A stretch of 64,000 nucleotides of DNA from UBA2589 sp965223235 (GCA_965223235.1 CBDCVV010000022.1:1-64000), one strand, 5' to 3'. Positions 36,050 through 45,756 are shown, counted from the first letter of the stretch. The notes: generated by a model from the letters alone, not told the origin. Made by a program: numbers and translations.

Positions 36050-37228
36050 TTAGAAGCTCCCGCTCCCCTCGGACCCCTCCCACTTCACAATGCGCACCCT
36101 CTCGACTCCCGGGCCAAGCACCGGGACGCTCGCGTCAGTCACGCCCTCGAATACGAAGACAGAGATCTGCCGCACCGGGGCGCCGAGCACCGGCAGTAGC
36201 GGAAGAGGAGCCAGGAGGAGCAAACCGAGCCCCGCAGCAAACCATGGCGAGTTTGTTCGTCGCGACTCCCCGTGGAGGATGCGGCGTACACGCTCGACGA
36301 TCGAGCCGCCAGCTTCGACAATGGCGACCACGGGCTGGGGGCCCGAAAAAGCTCCCCACCTCACGACTCGCTCGATCGACGATGCTAGGCCGTACCGGTC
36401 GCCCGTGGTCTCCACCGCCCAATCGTCACAGGCACCCTCCGCGGCCTCTCGATAGCCACGCCAAGCCAGTCGATTCAACGGCTGAACCCAGAAGGCGTGC
36501 GTCACGAGTCGACCCAGCAGAGCCCACTGCACATCGCGCCGCCTCACATGTGCAACCTCATGGGCCACGGCGGCGCGGAGTTCCCCGTCGGTCATCTCTG
36601 CTTCGCACCGGGCGGGCAAGACCACGTACGGCCCCGGCAGAACGCACGGCGCAGACACCTCGCTACTCACTCGTAGTTGTACGGAGTGATCGGGAGCGGC
36701 ACCAACGCTCGCTTGGAACGCTCGACTCGCCCGCGGCCCCGGGGCCTCAAGCCGCCCCCTCAAACGGAGGAGGCTCCGGAAGTCGCGGCCGAGACCGAAG
36801 AGCCCGACAACAGCACCCACCAGCCAGAACCACACTCCTGCACGCAGCCCCCGATGTCTAGCCGAGTCCATCATCCCAAAAGCCTCACCCGATCGGATCG
36901 GCAGATGAGTCTTTTCAGAGTCCGACGTCCATACCTCGAAGCTCTCAACCTCCAAGGGCGCGATCCCTCCGTCCTCGAACGATCGATCGGCGTGCACCCG
37001 CGAGAGGATCGCCTCGACATCGGGCGGCACACCCGCCGGCTCACCTGCAAGGGTGAGCGAACTCGTGAAGAGTCCTCCGAAGAGAGCGACTCGCCACAAA
37101 ACGTCGCGCGTCTTGGGACCGAATCGCCCGACCGCCGTAACAGCTGCCACCGCCAACACGAGAACCGTACTCTGCAGCAGATAGGTTAAGAGCCAGCTCG
37201 CGACCCAGGGGAGCACCGGGCTATCCAT
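36050..37228 (-). CDS. BlaR1/MecR1-type M56 membrane metallopeptidase
   Basis: 392 residues from the ATG at 37228, which overlaps the BlaI stop by eight bases. Transmembrane helices near the N-terminus, near residues 125-145 and near 325-350. The zinc site HEVAH lies in ELRAAVAHEVAHVRRRD near residue 224, with the third ligand in EGACDDWAVE. No C-terminal penicillin-binding domain is present, unlike true BlaR1, so the sensed signal is unknown. Presumably it cleaves the BlaI-type repressor encoded just upstream. Confidence 0.9.
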   Translation of the reverse strand: MDSPVLPWVASWLLTYLLQSTVLVLAVAAVTAVGRFGPKTRDVLWRVALFGGLFTSSLTLAGEPAGVPPDVEAILSRVHADRSFEDGGIAPLEVESFEVWTSDSEKTHLPIRSGEAFGMMDSARHRGLRAGVWFWLVGAVVGLFGLGRDFRSLLRLRGRLEAPGPRASRAFQASVGAAPDHSVQLRVSSEVSAPCVLPGPYVVLPARCEAEMTDGELRAAVAHEVAHVRRRDVQWALLGRLVTHAFWVQPLNRLAWRGYREAAEGACDDWAVETTGDRYGLASSIERVVRWGAFSGPQPVVAIVEAGGSIVERVRRILHGESRRTNSPWFAAGLGLLLLAPLPLLPVLGAPVRQISVFVFEGVTDASVPVLGPGVERVRIVKWEGSEGSGSF

Positions 37229-37631
37229 GGTCCGGGGTCCCTCCCCCACACCCATCGTCAGCCAACGCATCGTCCAGGAGTGCCCGGATGCGCTCTAGAT
37301 CGCGCTCAGCAACACCCTCCCCGCGGACGAGGTGATGGAGGAGTTCCGTCGGATCACCGTCGAAGAGGTGCTCGGTGAGCTCCCTGACCTTCGAGCGCCG
37401 CACGTCGGACCGAGAGACGGTGGCTGAGTATACGTACTGCCGACCCACACGCCGATGGGTCAGGATCTCCTTCCGTTCCAGCCGCGACATGATCGTCGCG
37501 ATCGTGGTCAACGCCAGGGGTCGGGCACGTCGCAGAGCCTCCCACACATCCTGAGTCGTCGCCTCACCCCGTTCCCAAACCACATCCAGAATGGACAGTT
37601 GGAGCGCGGTCAGGCCGGCGGATTCCCTCAC
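37221..37631 (-). CDS. BlaI/MecI/CopY-family repressor
   Basis: 136 residues. N-terminal winged helix LTALQLSILDVVWERGEATTQDVWEAL and IMSRLERKEILTHRRVGRQYVYSA, then the dimerisation and cleavage region VRELTEHLFDGDPTELLHHLV. Standard partner of the M56 protease that follows with overlapping frames. The target operon could be this pair or the adjacent men cluster on the same strand. Confidence 0.93.
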   Translation of the reverse strand: MRESAGLTALQLSILDVVWERGEATTQDVWEALRRARPLALTTIATIMSRLERKEILTHRRVGRQYVYSATVSRSDVRRSKVRELTEHLFDGDPTELLHHLVRGEGVAERDLERIRALLDDALADDGCGGGTPDHG

Positions 37632-37695
37632 TTCGGCTCCACGATGGGGTGGCTAGCACGAAGTCAGATGCCGACTACCCTCCAGATCGTTGCCC

Positions 37696-38154
37696 CTATA
37701 GTGACGGCAACTCCCGGACCACGAATCCGACCTCCTCGTCCGCGATCTCGCGGCTATAGTCGATGAAGAGGTCCACGGGGATGCCCCAGTCAGGATCGAA
37801 GATCGCATCGATCTGAGCCGCGTCTCGATCGAGCGCATTCTCTAGAAGGTCGAACAAGCCGTCGACATCCGGAAAGAGACTCCACAACGAGCTGTCTACC
37901 GGAAGATCGGGCATCGTGTACCGGAGTTCGTCGATGGAGCCGTTCTCCACTCGGACGCGGACCGGCCCGCGCGCCTCCTCGCCACAGAAGCAGATTCGCT
38001 CGAGGACGTACTCATACGAGTCGGGCTCTACCGTGCTCCAAAGGAGCCGGCTTCGCTCGATCTCCGAGCGGAGGTCATCGAAGGCTGCACCTCCACCACA
38101 TGCCGCCACCGCCACGGCGAGCATCGCTACCCAACCGACTCTCTTCCACGTCAT
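37696..38154 (-). CDS. DUF6174-like lipoprotein
   Basis: 152 residues from the ATG at 38154 with AAAGGAG seven bases upstream; the longer upstream frame is discarded. Lipobox AVAAC with a following GGG. The core LLWSTVEPDSYEYVLERICFCGEEARGPVRVRVENGSIDELRY, with its CxC, is the pattern of DUF6174. Function unknown. Divergent from the 651-residue membrane protein gene. Confidence 0.75.
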   Translation of the reverse strand: MTWKRVGWVAMLAVAVAACGGGAAFDDLRSEIERSRLLWSTVEPDSYEYVLERICFCGEEARGPVRVRVENGSIDELRYTMPDLPVDSSLWSLFPDVDGLFDLLENALDRDAAQIDAIFDPDWGIPVDLFIDYSREIADEEVGFVVRELPSL

Positions 38155-38326
38155 GGAAACTCCTTTCGCACCATCTGCCTGCGTCGCGCGGCCCCGATCA
38201 TCACCACCCACTGACGAGCGGGGGGCGGCGATCGTGACAGGCGCGAAGCTACCGAGACTCGGGCCCGACCATGTACTATGTTGCTGAGAGACCGCACCAC
38301 GTACTCCCCTACCTGTGGGCCGGCCG

Positions 38327-40279
38327 ATGACCTCCAACGACTCGCCTGCGGAGCCACCCCGAGCTGTACCGCCGCTCTCCTGGCCTCCGCCGGGGCTGGA
38401 ACGGTTACAGGGAGCGCTTTGGAAGATCACCGGCCTCAGCTGGTCCGGCACACTCATCCTGGTGCTTCCATTGCTCTGGGCGCTCGCGGTCGAGCAACCG
38501 TTCTACAGCTTGGGCCCTTTTGAGGACAATTGGGAGCTCGGGATGGGCATCGCCGCGGTCGGCGCCCTTCTGGTCTTCTTGTCGCTCGCACATCTGTGGA
38601 CGACGACGCGGGCTGCCAGGCGGGCTGCCGAGATGGGGTACGGGACCTACACGATCATGGAAGTCGCGTGTGACTCGGGTCGAGACACCGGCTTCCTGAT
38701 TCAGGGCAAGCGCCATTTCGCCGCCCTCGACGACGTGCACCAACGAGGGGTCGTCCGCGCACGACTCTGGGGAGCGTCGCTTCTCTTGTGTGCGTCGCTC
38801 TGGCTTCTCTTCGGTTTCGGCGTCGCCATCCTCCTCGCGGCGCGCGGCTTCGTGACGCCCTCGGGCATCTGGCTCCTCACCGCCGCCCCTACGCTGGTTC
38901 TCGCTGCCCTAGGCGGCTACTTCACGCTCCGGCAAAGCACCACGGTGCGCGGCCTCGAGACCGTGTGGAACGCCAAGGAGGGATCGAACCGCATTCACAC
39001 CGAATCGCAGGCGTGGAATCGACGCCTCGACGAGGCGGGTGACGCGATTGCCTTAGGGGCGGGCTCGCGGGGCGAAAGCCCTCGCTACCGCCTCGCCTCC
39101 GCCGTCGTGGTCGTCATCGCACTTCTCGGCTTCGGCCCCACCCTGACCATTGCGATGACGACCGCAATCGGTCCGATCTTGGCCGACATCGCGGTGCCGA
39201 CCTTTCTGGCCGTCCAGGAGATGGCCGGCGGAGCAGAGGCCGTCCGCCGCTTCGTCGTGGACAAAGATGCCGGCATCAGCGCCGATGAAGCGGGGATCGC
39301 GCTCCAGAATATCGCGTGGGTCGGGCTCGACGGAGATCCGGAACAGACGGAGCGTCTCCCGAACACCGTCTACGATCTCGGCTGGTTTCCTGACGCCCGC
39401 TTTCCGGATCCCTTTAGTGAGACCGTGGCGGCCGACCTGATGCGTCGTCCCCTCGATTCGTTCTCTACAGAAGAGCAGGCAGCGCTACGACACGCTGCGA
39501 CGCACCCGGCCCACGCTGAGTTCCACCTGCTAGCGCGGGCGGAAGTCGCCGACGTCATTCAAGGACGTCAGCAGCTCCCCTTCTCGGATTCGCTCACCTT
39601 TCACGACCTCCCGTGGCCGAGGTTTCCCCAGTTCCGTACCGCGGGTCTGGCTCAAGTTGCCAAAGCGGCTGTAGAAGTGGACGACGGACGAGCCTCCGAC
39701 GCCGAACACACCCTGCGAGAGCTGATCTCGACGGGCTTCCTATTGATCGACCAGGGCCCAACCCTGCTCGACAACCTCATCGGTGTCGAGCTCACTCGCA
39801 TGGGCGCCGACGGCCTCGAGGGGTACTACGCGCGGATCGGACAACCCGAGCAGGCGACGGCCCTCGCCTGGGCGCGCGAAGGCTCGCTGGAGGCGGCGAG
39901 CAAGGCGCGGGCGGGTCTCGTGCCGGAGGATGCTCGAGCCCTGTTGCAGGGCGTGCCCGACCTCGTCGAAGACGAGGAGGCGTTGCGCGGCTTGAGGTGG
40001 GAGTACTTGGCAACGTTCAATATGCTCGGACCGTGTATCAACCTGCACAAAATGGTCTTCGGACCGGATGAATCGTACGAGGATTGGCGCAGGAACGCGG
40101 AACGTTCGATCGTCCGGAACGTGGGAGAGCAGGCGCTATTCGATCTCGCTGAGAGTGGCGTGGTGGGCTCGGGAAGTACCTCGCCCGACGGCTTCTTCGC
40201 CCGATTCCTGAGCCTCGTCCTCGGTCGCGGTGGTGCTCCAGGGAGTTGCGCCTCCCTCATCTCTTCGCTGCAACCGTGA
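38327..40279 (+). CDS. Large membrane protein of unknown function
   Basis: About 650 residues from the ATG at 38327 (a GTG at 38315 is in frame). Pro-rich N-terminus, then hydrophobic segments near residues 40-58, 73-92, 148-175, 180-200 and 268-300. The C-terminal 350 residues are soluble, helical and rich in Ala, Glu and Leu, resembling TPR-like helical packing (EHTLRELISTGFLLIDQGPTLLDNLIGVELTRMG). Contains CINLHKMVFGP near the end. No catalytic motif recognised. Overlaps the next lipoprotein gene by GTGA. Confidence 0.75.
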   Translation: MTSNDSPAEPPRAVPPLSWPPPGLERLQGALWKITGLSWSGTLILVLPLLWALAVEQPFYSLGPFEDNWELGMGIAAVGALLVFLSLAHLWTTTRAARRAAEMGYGTYTIMEVACDSGRDTGFLIQGKRHFAALDDVHQRGVVRARLWGASLLLCASLWLLFGFGVAILLAARGFVTPSGIWLLTAAPTLVLAALGGYFTLRQSTTVRGLETVWNAKEGSNRIHTESQAWNRRLDEAGDAIALGAGSRGESPRYRLASAVVVVIALLGFGPTLTIAMTTAIGPILADIAVPTFLAVQEMAGGAEAVRRFVVDKDAGISADEAGIALQNIAWVGLDGDPEQTERLPNTVYDLGWFPDARFPDPFSETVAADLMRRPLDSFSTEEQAALRHAATHPAHAEFHLLARAEVADVIQGRQQLPFSDSLTFHDLPWPRFPQFRTAGLAQVAKAAVEVDDGRASDAEHTLRELISTGFLLIDQGPTLLDNLIGVELTRMGADGLEGYYARIGQPEQATALAWAREGSLEAASKARAGLVPEDARALLQGVPDLVEDEEALRGLRWEYLATFNMLGPCINLHKMVFGPDESYEDWRRNAERSIVRNVGEQALFDLAESGVVGSGSTSPDGFFARFLSLVLGRGGAPGSCASLISSLQP

Positions 40280-41226
40280 GGCGGGCATTGCTCCTCCTCG
40301 GCGCGGCCCTCGCCGGGTGCGGCGGGTCCGAAAGCGGTGTCCCTTCCGTAGACTCGAGCCAGGCCACGGAGGATGCGTTCGTACCTCCGCGCGACGCCGA
40401 CATCCTACTCGCGCCCCTTACCTGGTCCGACGGGCTGCCGACGTTGGGGGCACCGCGCAACGTGACGCGACGTCCCGGATACGATAACCAGCCCGCCTTT
40501 CTGTCGAACGAACAATTGCTGTACACGGCGCTCGATGAGCAGAGTGGTCAGACAGACATCTGGATGATCCACACCGGCCCGGGAACCGTCGAACGCGTCA
40601 CGGCCAGTGCCCCTGAGAGCGAGTACTCCGCCACTCCCCTTCCCGACGGCAGCGGGATCTCGACGATCCGGGTCGAAGCAGACTCCGCACAGCGTCTCTG
40701 GCGCTTCGACCTAGACGGTGCAGGCGGGGAAGTCCTCCTTCCCGAGATCGCACCCGTGGGATACCACGCGTGGGTCGACGAGGTAACGGTGGTCATGTTC
40801 GTCTTGGGATCGCCCCCGACGCTACGCGTCGGTGACCTTCGTACGGGTCGTGCACGAGTGGCGGCGGAGAACATCGGGCGCGGACTCGGCAGAATACCGG
40901 ACTCCTTCGACGCGACGTTCGTTCAGTTGAACGAAGACGGCGAAGCCACACTGATGCGTCTTCCCGGAGATGGCGGAGAGCCGACCACGATCGTCGAGGC
41001 GCTCTCCGGGAGTCAGGACTTTGCGTGGGCCCCCAACGGCACGCTCCTCATGGCGACGGGGAGCACACTGTATGCGTTTCGGCCCGATCGTGACGAGGGT
41101 TGGCATCTCGTGGCCGACCTCCAGGACCTCCACGTCGACCTCACTCGACTCGCGGTGAGTCCGAACGGAGAACAGATTGCCATGGTCGCGGAGCTGACAC
41201 CGCTCGAACTCGAGACGGGGAACTAA
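40276..41226 (+). CDS. TolB/WD40-like beta-propeller lipoprotein
   Basis: 316 residues from the GTG at 40276, which overlaps the TGA of the previous gene. A TTG at 40246 would extend it but inside the preceding gene. Lipobox LAGC. The body resembles PD40/TolB propellers: NVTRRPGYDNQPAFLSNEQLLYTALDE, GTVERVTASAPESEYSATPLPDGSGISTIRVE, QDFAWAPNGTLLMATGSTLYAF and LTRLAVSPNGEQIAMVAE. Ligand or partner unknown; translational coupling suggests it works with the large membrane protein. Confidence 0.75.
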   Translation: MRRALLLLGAALAGCGGSESGVPSVDSSQATEDAFVPPRDADILLAPLTWSDGLPTLGAPRNVTRRPGYDNQPAFLSNEQLLYTALDEQSGQTDIWMIHTGPGTVERVTASAPESEYSATPLPDGSGISTIRVEADSAQRLWRFDLDGAGGEVLLPEIAPVGYHAWVDEVTVVMFVLGSPPTLRVGDLRTGRARVAAENIGRGLGRIPDSFDATFVQLNEDGEATLMRLPGDGGEPTTIVEALSGSQDFAWAPNGTLLMATGSTLYAFRPDRDEGWHLVADLQDLHVDLTRLAVSPNGEQIAMVAELTPLELETGN

Positions 41227-41263
41227 AGCTACACCGCACGAGGCTCTCACCTCCGAGGTATCC

Positions 41264-43303
41264 ATGAAGCGCTCATTGAGACGCGGCGCCCTCCTGTTCG
41301 CGCTCGGTACTCCGCTGAACACGGCGGCCCAAGATGCTCCGATCGTAGATCGACTGGTCGCCAGTGTACCCGCGATCACTGTGGCCGCCGGCGACAGTGT
41401 TCCTTTTTCAGTCCGGGCGGTAGATGCGCGTGGGCGCCCGGTCGACGCACCCGTGCGCGTGGTCGGGCCACGAGAGGGTGTTCAGCTCAGGGACGGATAC
41501 GTGGTCGGGCAACAACACGGCGACTTCGAGATCATCGCCACTCTCGTGGTTGCAGCCGGAGCGTCAGCACCCGCCCCCCTCCGAGTCCCGGTCGCCGTGA
41601 CGTGGCCCGCGGTCACCCACCTCAACGTCTCTACAGCTCCTTCGAACCTATTCGTGGGCACTACCGTGCGTCTGGAAGTGGAGGCACGTCACGCCGACGA
41701 ATCTCGGCGCCCGGATCCCGCCATCGCGTGGTCTACGTCGGACGACCGGGTCGCGGATGTCGACGCCTTCGGCAATGTGACCGGCATCGCGCCGGGACGG
41801 GTCACCATCACCGCGAGCTTCGACGGCGTCGACGCCTCGGTACAGCATTCGGTCGAGCCCTTCCCCGACGTGTCGTTGCGCCTCGAGGGCGGCCCGACCG
41901 AGGCCCGCACCGGCGACGTGATCCACTTCGACGCCGTCTTCACGGGCGGACCGAACGGCTCGAGCGAGATCCCCGTGAGCTGGTCCCACTCGTATGTCGC
42001 GACGGAAGGCATGCTCGGTGTGCCCGCCACCGGCCAGATCACCGATGACGGCACGTACGTCGCAGACGTGCCGGGGATTCACACCGTCACCGCGACGGCG
42101 GGTCCCCTCACGGCTCGCCATTCGTTCCGAGCCCACCCGAGGGACGCCGTGCAGGAGCTCGAGGTCGTAGGGCACGGAGCCGAAGACTGGTATCGCACGA
42201 CGGATCTATGGGCGTTCGAGGGTCTGAACGGGCGAGACTACGTGGTCACGGGATCGAAGGTCTCGGGGGGCTTCGCCTTCTTCTACGACGTGACGGACCC
42301 TGCGGCGATCACCAAGATCGACTCGATTCAAGTGGATGCCCGGACCGTCAACGATGTGAAGGTCTCTCCCGATGGCCGCTACGGGGTCCTCTCCAGAGAG
42401 GGGGCTACCAATCGGAGAAACGGTCTCGTAATCGTCGACCTCGCGAACCCGTCGCGACCGACCGTTGCATCTGTCTTCGAGGACGGAATCACGGGTGGAG
42501 TCCACAACATGTTTGCGGACAACGACTACCTCTACGCGCTCTCGGACGGAGACAAGTACGTCATCATCGACATGGCCGACATCTACGCACCCCGGTACGT
42601 GTCCGAGTACAACCATCCGAATAGCCGCGTCCACGACGTGTGGGTACACGACGGGATCGCGTACTCCTCTGAGTGGGGCACCGGAGTCGTGGTCGTCGAT
42701 GTCGGAAACGGCAAATGGGGAGGATCGCCAGAGCAGCCCGTTTTTGTGACGGCATTCCCTACCCCTTCGGGCGCCACGCACGCGGCATTCCCGTACTTTT
42801 CGGAGAGCACAGGGAAGACCTACCTATTCCTCGGTGACGAGATCATGAACCGGCAGGGGTTGGCATGGGCCGGTTATCCCCGCTCGATGGGGTCGTATTC
42901 GGCACAGTACGACGCCGAGAGTGGGACCGGCGGCATCCCGCTTGTGACGCGAGGATATATCCAGATCGTGGACTTCACCGATCCGGAGAATCCCGAGATG
43001 GTAGGGCGCTATGAGGTGCCCGAGTTCGGCACGCACAACATGTGGATCGAGGACGACCTGCTCTACCAATCTTACTACGAGGGCGGTCTGCGGGTCGTTG
43101 ACGTGAGCGGTGAATTGATGGGCAACCTCTACACGCAAGGCCGTGAAGTCGCGGTCTTCAAGTCCGCGTCGCCCGCAGGGTACACTCCGAACGCAACCAT
43201 GGTTTGGGGGGCCCAACCGTTCAAAGGGCACGTCTTCTTTTCGGACACCAACTCGGGGCTCTGGTCTGTGAAGATCCAACCGAAGGGGCGCCCGATCTCC
43301 TGA
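41264..43303 (+). CDS. Secreted Big_2-domain and LVIVD-repeat protein
   Basis: 679 residues with signal peptide (ends TAAQ). An Ig-like region (about 25-290) includes a BID_2-type domain with the characteristic IAWSTSDDRVADVDAFGNVTGIAPGRVTITA. LVIVD repeats fill the rest (about 295-670): GLVIVDLANPSRPTV, YVIIDMADIYAPRYV, GVVVVDVGNGKW, YIQIVDFTDPENPEMV and GLRVVDVSGELMG, probably forming a propeller. Several Trp/His-rich loops (VHDVWVHDG, THNMWIEDD). Likely an extracellular or outer-surface protein; function unknown. Confidence 0.85.
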   Translation: MKRSLRRGALLFALGTPLNTAAQDAPIVDRLVASVPAITVAAGDSVPFSVRAVDARGRPVDAPVRVVGPREGVQLRDGYVVGQQHGDFEIIATLVVAAGASAPAPLRVPVAVTWPAVTHLNVSTAPSNLFVGTTVRLEVEARHADESRRPDPAIAWSTSDDRVADVDAFGNVTGIAPGRVTITASFDGVDASVQHSVEPFPDVSLRLEGGPTEARTGDVIHFDAVFTGGPNGSSEIPVSWSHSYVATEGMLGVPATGQITDDGTYVADVPGIHTVTATAGPLTARHSFRAHPRDAVQELEVVGHGAEDWYRTTDLWAFEGLNGRDYVVTGSKVSGGFAFFYDVTDPAAITKIDSIQVDARTVNDVKVSPDGRYGVLSREGATNRRNGLVIVDLANPSRPTVASVFEDGITGGVHNMFADNDYLYALSDGDKYVIIDMADIYAPRYVSEYNHPNSRVHDVWVHDGIAYSSEWGTGVVVVDVGNGKWGGSPEQPVFVTAFPTPSGATHAAFPYFSESTGKTYLFLGDEIMNRQGLAWAGYPRSMGSYSAQYDAESGTGGIPLVTRGYIQIVDFTDPENPEMVGRYEVPEFGTHNMWIEDDLLYQSYYEGGLRVVDVSGELMGNLYTQGREVAVFKSASPAGYTPNATMVWGAQPFKGHVFFSDTNSGLWSVKIQPKGRPIS

Positions 43304-43381
43304 GAGAGGGAGTCGGCCTCCTTGCGGTCGACTCCAGAGGTCCTGACCCGGTGAGCCAACGCAACTAGGTCAGCTCAGACT

Positions 43382-43822
43382 CTACGCGTCGAAGAGCGAC
43401 TCGAAGTTGGAAATACACGCATCCCACCCCTGACTATGGCCTTCACGGGCCTCGGCGGCTGGAAATCCGTCATGAATCAACGTGATCTCGGTTCCGTCCG
43501 GGACCTCACGGAATTCGACGGTGACCACACTGTCTCCCATCCGAAGCTCCTCCTCCCGCCAATCCCAGGTGTAGACTAGCCCGGTCGGCTCGTCGACCTC
43601 TCGGTATGTACCGAAGGCGTTGTGCTCGACTCCGTCTACCGCCATCCGGATCGCGAACGACCCTCCGACCCGCAAGTCGACCGACACTTCGGCGACGCCC
43701 CCCGGGACCGGGCATGCCCACGCTCGCATCTGCTCCGGAGAGGTCCACGCTTCCCAAACGTCTTTCCGGTCAGCTTTGATCGTACGGGTCACTCGCAACT
43801 CAGGAATCATCTGCACGCTCAC
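43382..43822 (-). CDS. SRPBCC (AHSA1-like) protein
   Basis: 146 residues covering one START/Bet v 1-type fold: LRVTRTIKADRKDVWEAWTSPEQMRAWACP, VDLRVGGSFAIRM, FGTYREVDEPTGLVYTWDW, SVVTVEFREVPDGTEITLIHDGF and a C-terminal HSQGWDACISNFESLF helix. Activator of Hsp90 ATPase 1-like family; binds hydrophobic ligands in several members. No clear pathway link here. Confidence 0.92.
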   Translation of the reverse strand: MSVQMIPELRVTRTIKADRKDVWEAWTSPEQMRAWACPVPGGVAEVSVDLRVGGSFAIRMAVDGVEHNAFGTYREVDEPTGLVYTWDWREEELRMGDSVVTVEFREVPDGTEITLIHDGFPAAEAREGHSQGWDACISNFESLFDA

Positions 43823-43849
43823 GGTCCTCTCCGAAGGGATTCGATGCGG

Positions 43850-44194
43850 CTAGCTGGCCCACTCTTTCCAGTCGTCCGGGGCGAAGCCGACTGTGAGTCG
43901 AGCTCCTGAGCGCACGAGCGGCTGTCTCAAGACGAGCGGCTCTTCGCAGGCGAGCTCCAACCAACGATCGTCGCTATACCAAGCCGACGTGAGACCGAGC
44001 GCCACGAATCGCTTAGCATCACGGTCGATCAACTCCTCAGCGCCGAACTTCTGAAAGAATCGGCGCAGCTCGCCCTTCGACGGTGCACGGGTCTTGAAGT
44101 CCATGAAGTGGATCTTAATCCGGCGCTCCTTGAAGAAGCGCTCCGCCTTTCGCACATCGGCGTGGTTCTTCACACCGAAGATCTGAACCTCCAA
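43850..44194 (-). CDS. ArsC/Spx-family (arsenate reductase-like) protein
   Basis: 114 residues if it starts at TTG 44194, which has GGGGGGAG four bases upstream and places VQIFGVKNHADVRKAERFFKERRI at the N-terminus as in YffB/ArsC relatives. The frame is open to 44602 but not coding-like. Thioredoxin-like core with RAPSKGELRRFFQKFG and the C-terminal EEPLVLRQPLVRSGARLTVGF. The usual active-site Cys of ArsC (CxxxR near residue 10) is replaced by Asn-His (KNHADVR), so arsenate reduction is doubtful. Confidence 0.8.
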   Translation of the reverse strand: MEVQIFGVKNHADVRKAERFFKERRIKIHFMDFKTRAPSKGELRRFFQKFGAEELIDRDAKRFVALGLTSAWYSDDRWLELACEEPLVLRQPLVRSGARLTVGFAPDDWKEWAS

Positions 44195-44317
44195 AGCACT
44201 CCCCCCGGTCGAAAGCCACTCCACCACGTGAAACGATCGGCCGAGACGACCGACCGGGGCAACCCCTGCTTCTCCTCTATCGGTTGCCGGTTCTGTGCCC
44301 TTTCGCGAGCGTGATTC

Positions 44318-45319
44318 ATGGATCTTCAGCTCGGTCTCTTCCCGGACCACGTCGACGTCGCCAAGATGTCGGGCGTCGTGCCCGCCGTCCTCCCTGAGAC
44401 GGTTACGGCACTCGCCGCACTCGTACCTGACGGCGTACGGCTCGGGACGTCGAGCTGGAGCTTTCCGGGATGGGAGGGCCTGGTGTACCAGGGTGCGTAC
44501 ACGGAGCGGAGGTTGGCTCGCGAGGGCCTCACCGCGTACGCATCCCACCCGCTCTTCCGAACGGTCGGACTCGATCGGACCTTCTACAGGTCGATCGAGC
44601 ATGACGCGTACCGCCGTTACTCGACCTCGGTCCCCGAGGCGTTCCGCTTCGTGGTGAAGGCAGATCGTCTCCTGACGTCACCCACCGATCCGCATCGGTA
44701 TGGTGTGCGTGACCGGAATCCCCACTTCCTCGACCCTCATTACGCTCGTACGCACGTGATCGAGCCGATGGTGAAAGGCCTGGGGCACTCCGCGGGGGTC
44801 ATTCTCTTCCAGTTTCCTCCGATTCCGCCGAATCTCGTCGGTGGACCCGAGGCGTTCGTCGAGCGCCTGCATTCGTTCTTGTCCGCACTCCCGGACGTCG
44901 TCGCCTACGCCGTCGAGATTCGTACGTCTCGCTTTCTCACACCCCAATACGCGACGTGCCTTCGCGACTGCAACGCGACGCACGGTTACTCGATCCATCC
45001 CACGCTACCGGACCTCTCTCAACAGTTCCAGATCATCAACCCACTCTTTCAACCCTTACTACTCATCCGTTGGATGCTCGGGGGGGGCGGTTCGTACGAA
45101 GCGACGAAAGAAGCCTATCAGCCCTTCGATCGACTCGTGCGGGAAGATGCGGTGTCGCGCCGCGCGATCGCGGAAGCCGTCTTGGACGCGGTCCTCGCCG
45201 AACGGCCAGCGTTCATCATTGCGAACAACAAGGCCGAAGGTTCGGCGCCCTTGTCCGTCCTGAAGCTGGCAGAAGCGATCGCCCATTGGCGACCCGACAC
45301 TTCGACGACACGAATATGA
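44318..45319 (+). CDS. DUF72 family protein
   Basis: 333 residues. TIM-barrel-like DUF72 signature: RLGTSSWSFPGWEGLVYQG, LFRTVGLDRTFYRS, FRFVVKADRLLTSP, AGVILFQFPP, YAVEIRTSRFLTPQYATCLRD and a C-terminal AFIIANNKAEGSAPLSVLKLAEAI. Function of the family is not established. Stop overlaps the next start (ATGA). Confidence 0.92.
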   Translation: MDLQLGLFPDHVDVAKMSGVVPAVLPETVTALAALVPDGVRLGTSSWSFPGWEGLVYQGAYTERRLAREGLTAYASHPLFRTVGLDRTFYRSIEHDAYRRYSTSVPEAFRFVVKADRLLTSPTDPHRYGVRDRNPHFLDPHYARTHVIEPMVKGLGHSAGVILFQFPPIPPNLVGGPEAFVERLHSFLSALPDVVAYAVEIRTSRFLTPQYATCLRDCNATHGYSIHPTLPDLSQQFQIINPLFQPLLLIRWMLGGGGSYEATKEAYQPFDRLVREDAVSRRAIAEAVLDAVLAERPAFIIANNKAEGSAPLSVLKLAEAIAHWRPDTSTTRI

Positions 45320-45756
45320 CTCAACCCCGAATCTGGCTGCGTGTCGCGGGCGCATGGCTCCTTCTCGCTGGCGCCGCGCACATGGGGTGGCACGTGTACA
45401 GTGTCGTCCTAGAACATGGGATGATCGGGCTGCGGGAGTTCGCAATGAACGCGATGAAGCAGGCTCAGTTCTTCGAGCCCCTCACTCCGTCCCTTTGGCT
45501 CCACTACCGTCTTTATGGGATGCTCTTCAGCATCTTCCTCCTCTTCGGAGGGTCGGTCGACCTGATTCTCTCGACCGACGACACACCGCGCGCCGCGCAA
45601 TCACGCTACGCCCTGATGGCCACACTCTTTTGGACGGTCACCTTCGGGCTGATCGCGTTCCTGACCCCGGTGATCCAGCCGCTAGCGATCGTCGCCGTTG
45701 CCGTGCCGCTGCACGGGGCCGCCTACATTTCCACAACGCTGGCGGGCCACGAGTAG
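45316..45756 (+). CDS. Small four-helix membrane protein
   Basis: 146 residues from the ATG at 45316 that overlaps the DUF72 stop. Four hydrophobic segments (about residues 8-26, 62-80, 98-116 and 118-136) with a charged first loop (EFAMNAMKQAQFFEP). Not assigned to a family with certainty. It resembles small uncharacterised inner-membrane proteins with a conserved GAAHMGWH-type first helix. Coupled to the DUF72 gene. Confidence 0.75.
   Translation: MTQPRIWLRVAGAWLLLAGAAHMGWHVYSVVLEHGMIGLREFAMNAMKQAQFFEPLTPSLWLHYRLYGMLFSIFLLFGGSVDLILSTDDTPRAAQSRYALMATLFWTVTFGLIAFLTPVIQPLAIVAVAVPLHGAAYISTTLAGHE

Noticed and set aside
43309..43335. GGAGTCG/CGACTCC stem after the LVIVD gene
   Set aside because: Large loop and no T run; not distinguished from chance in high-GC DNA.
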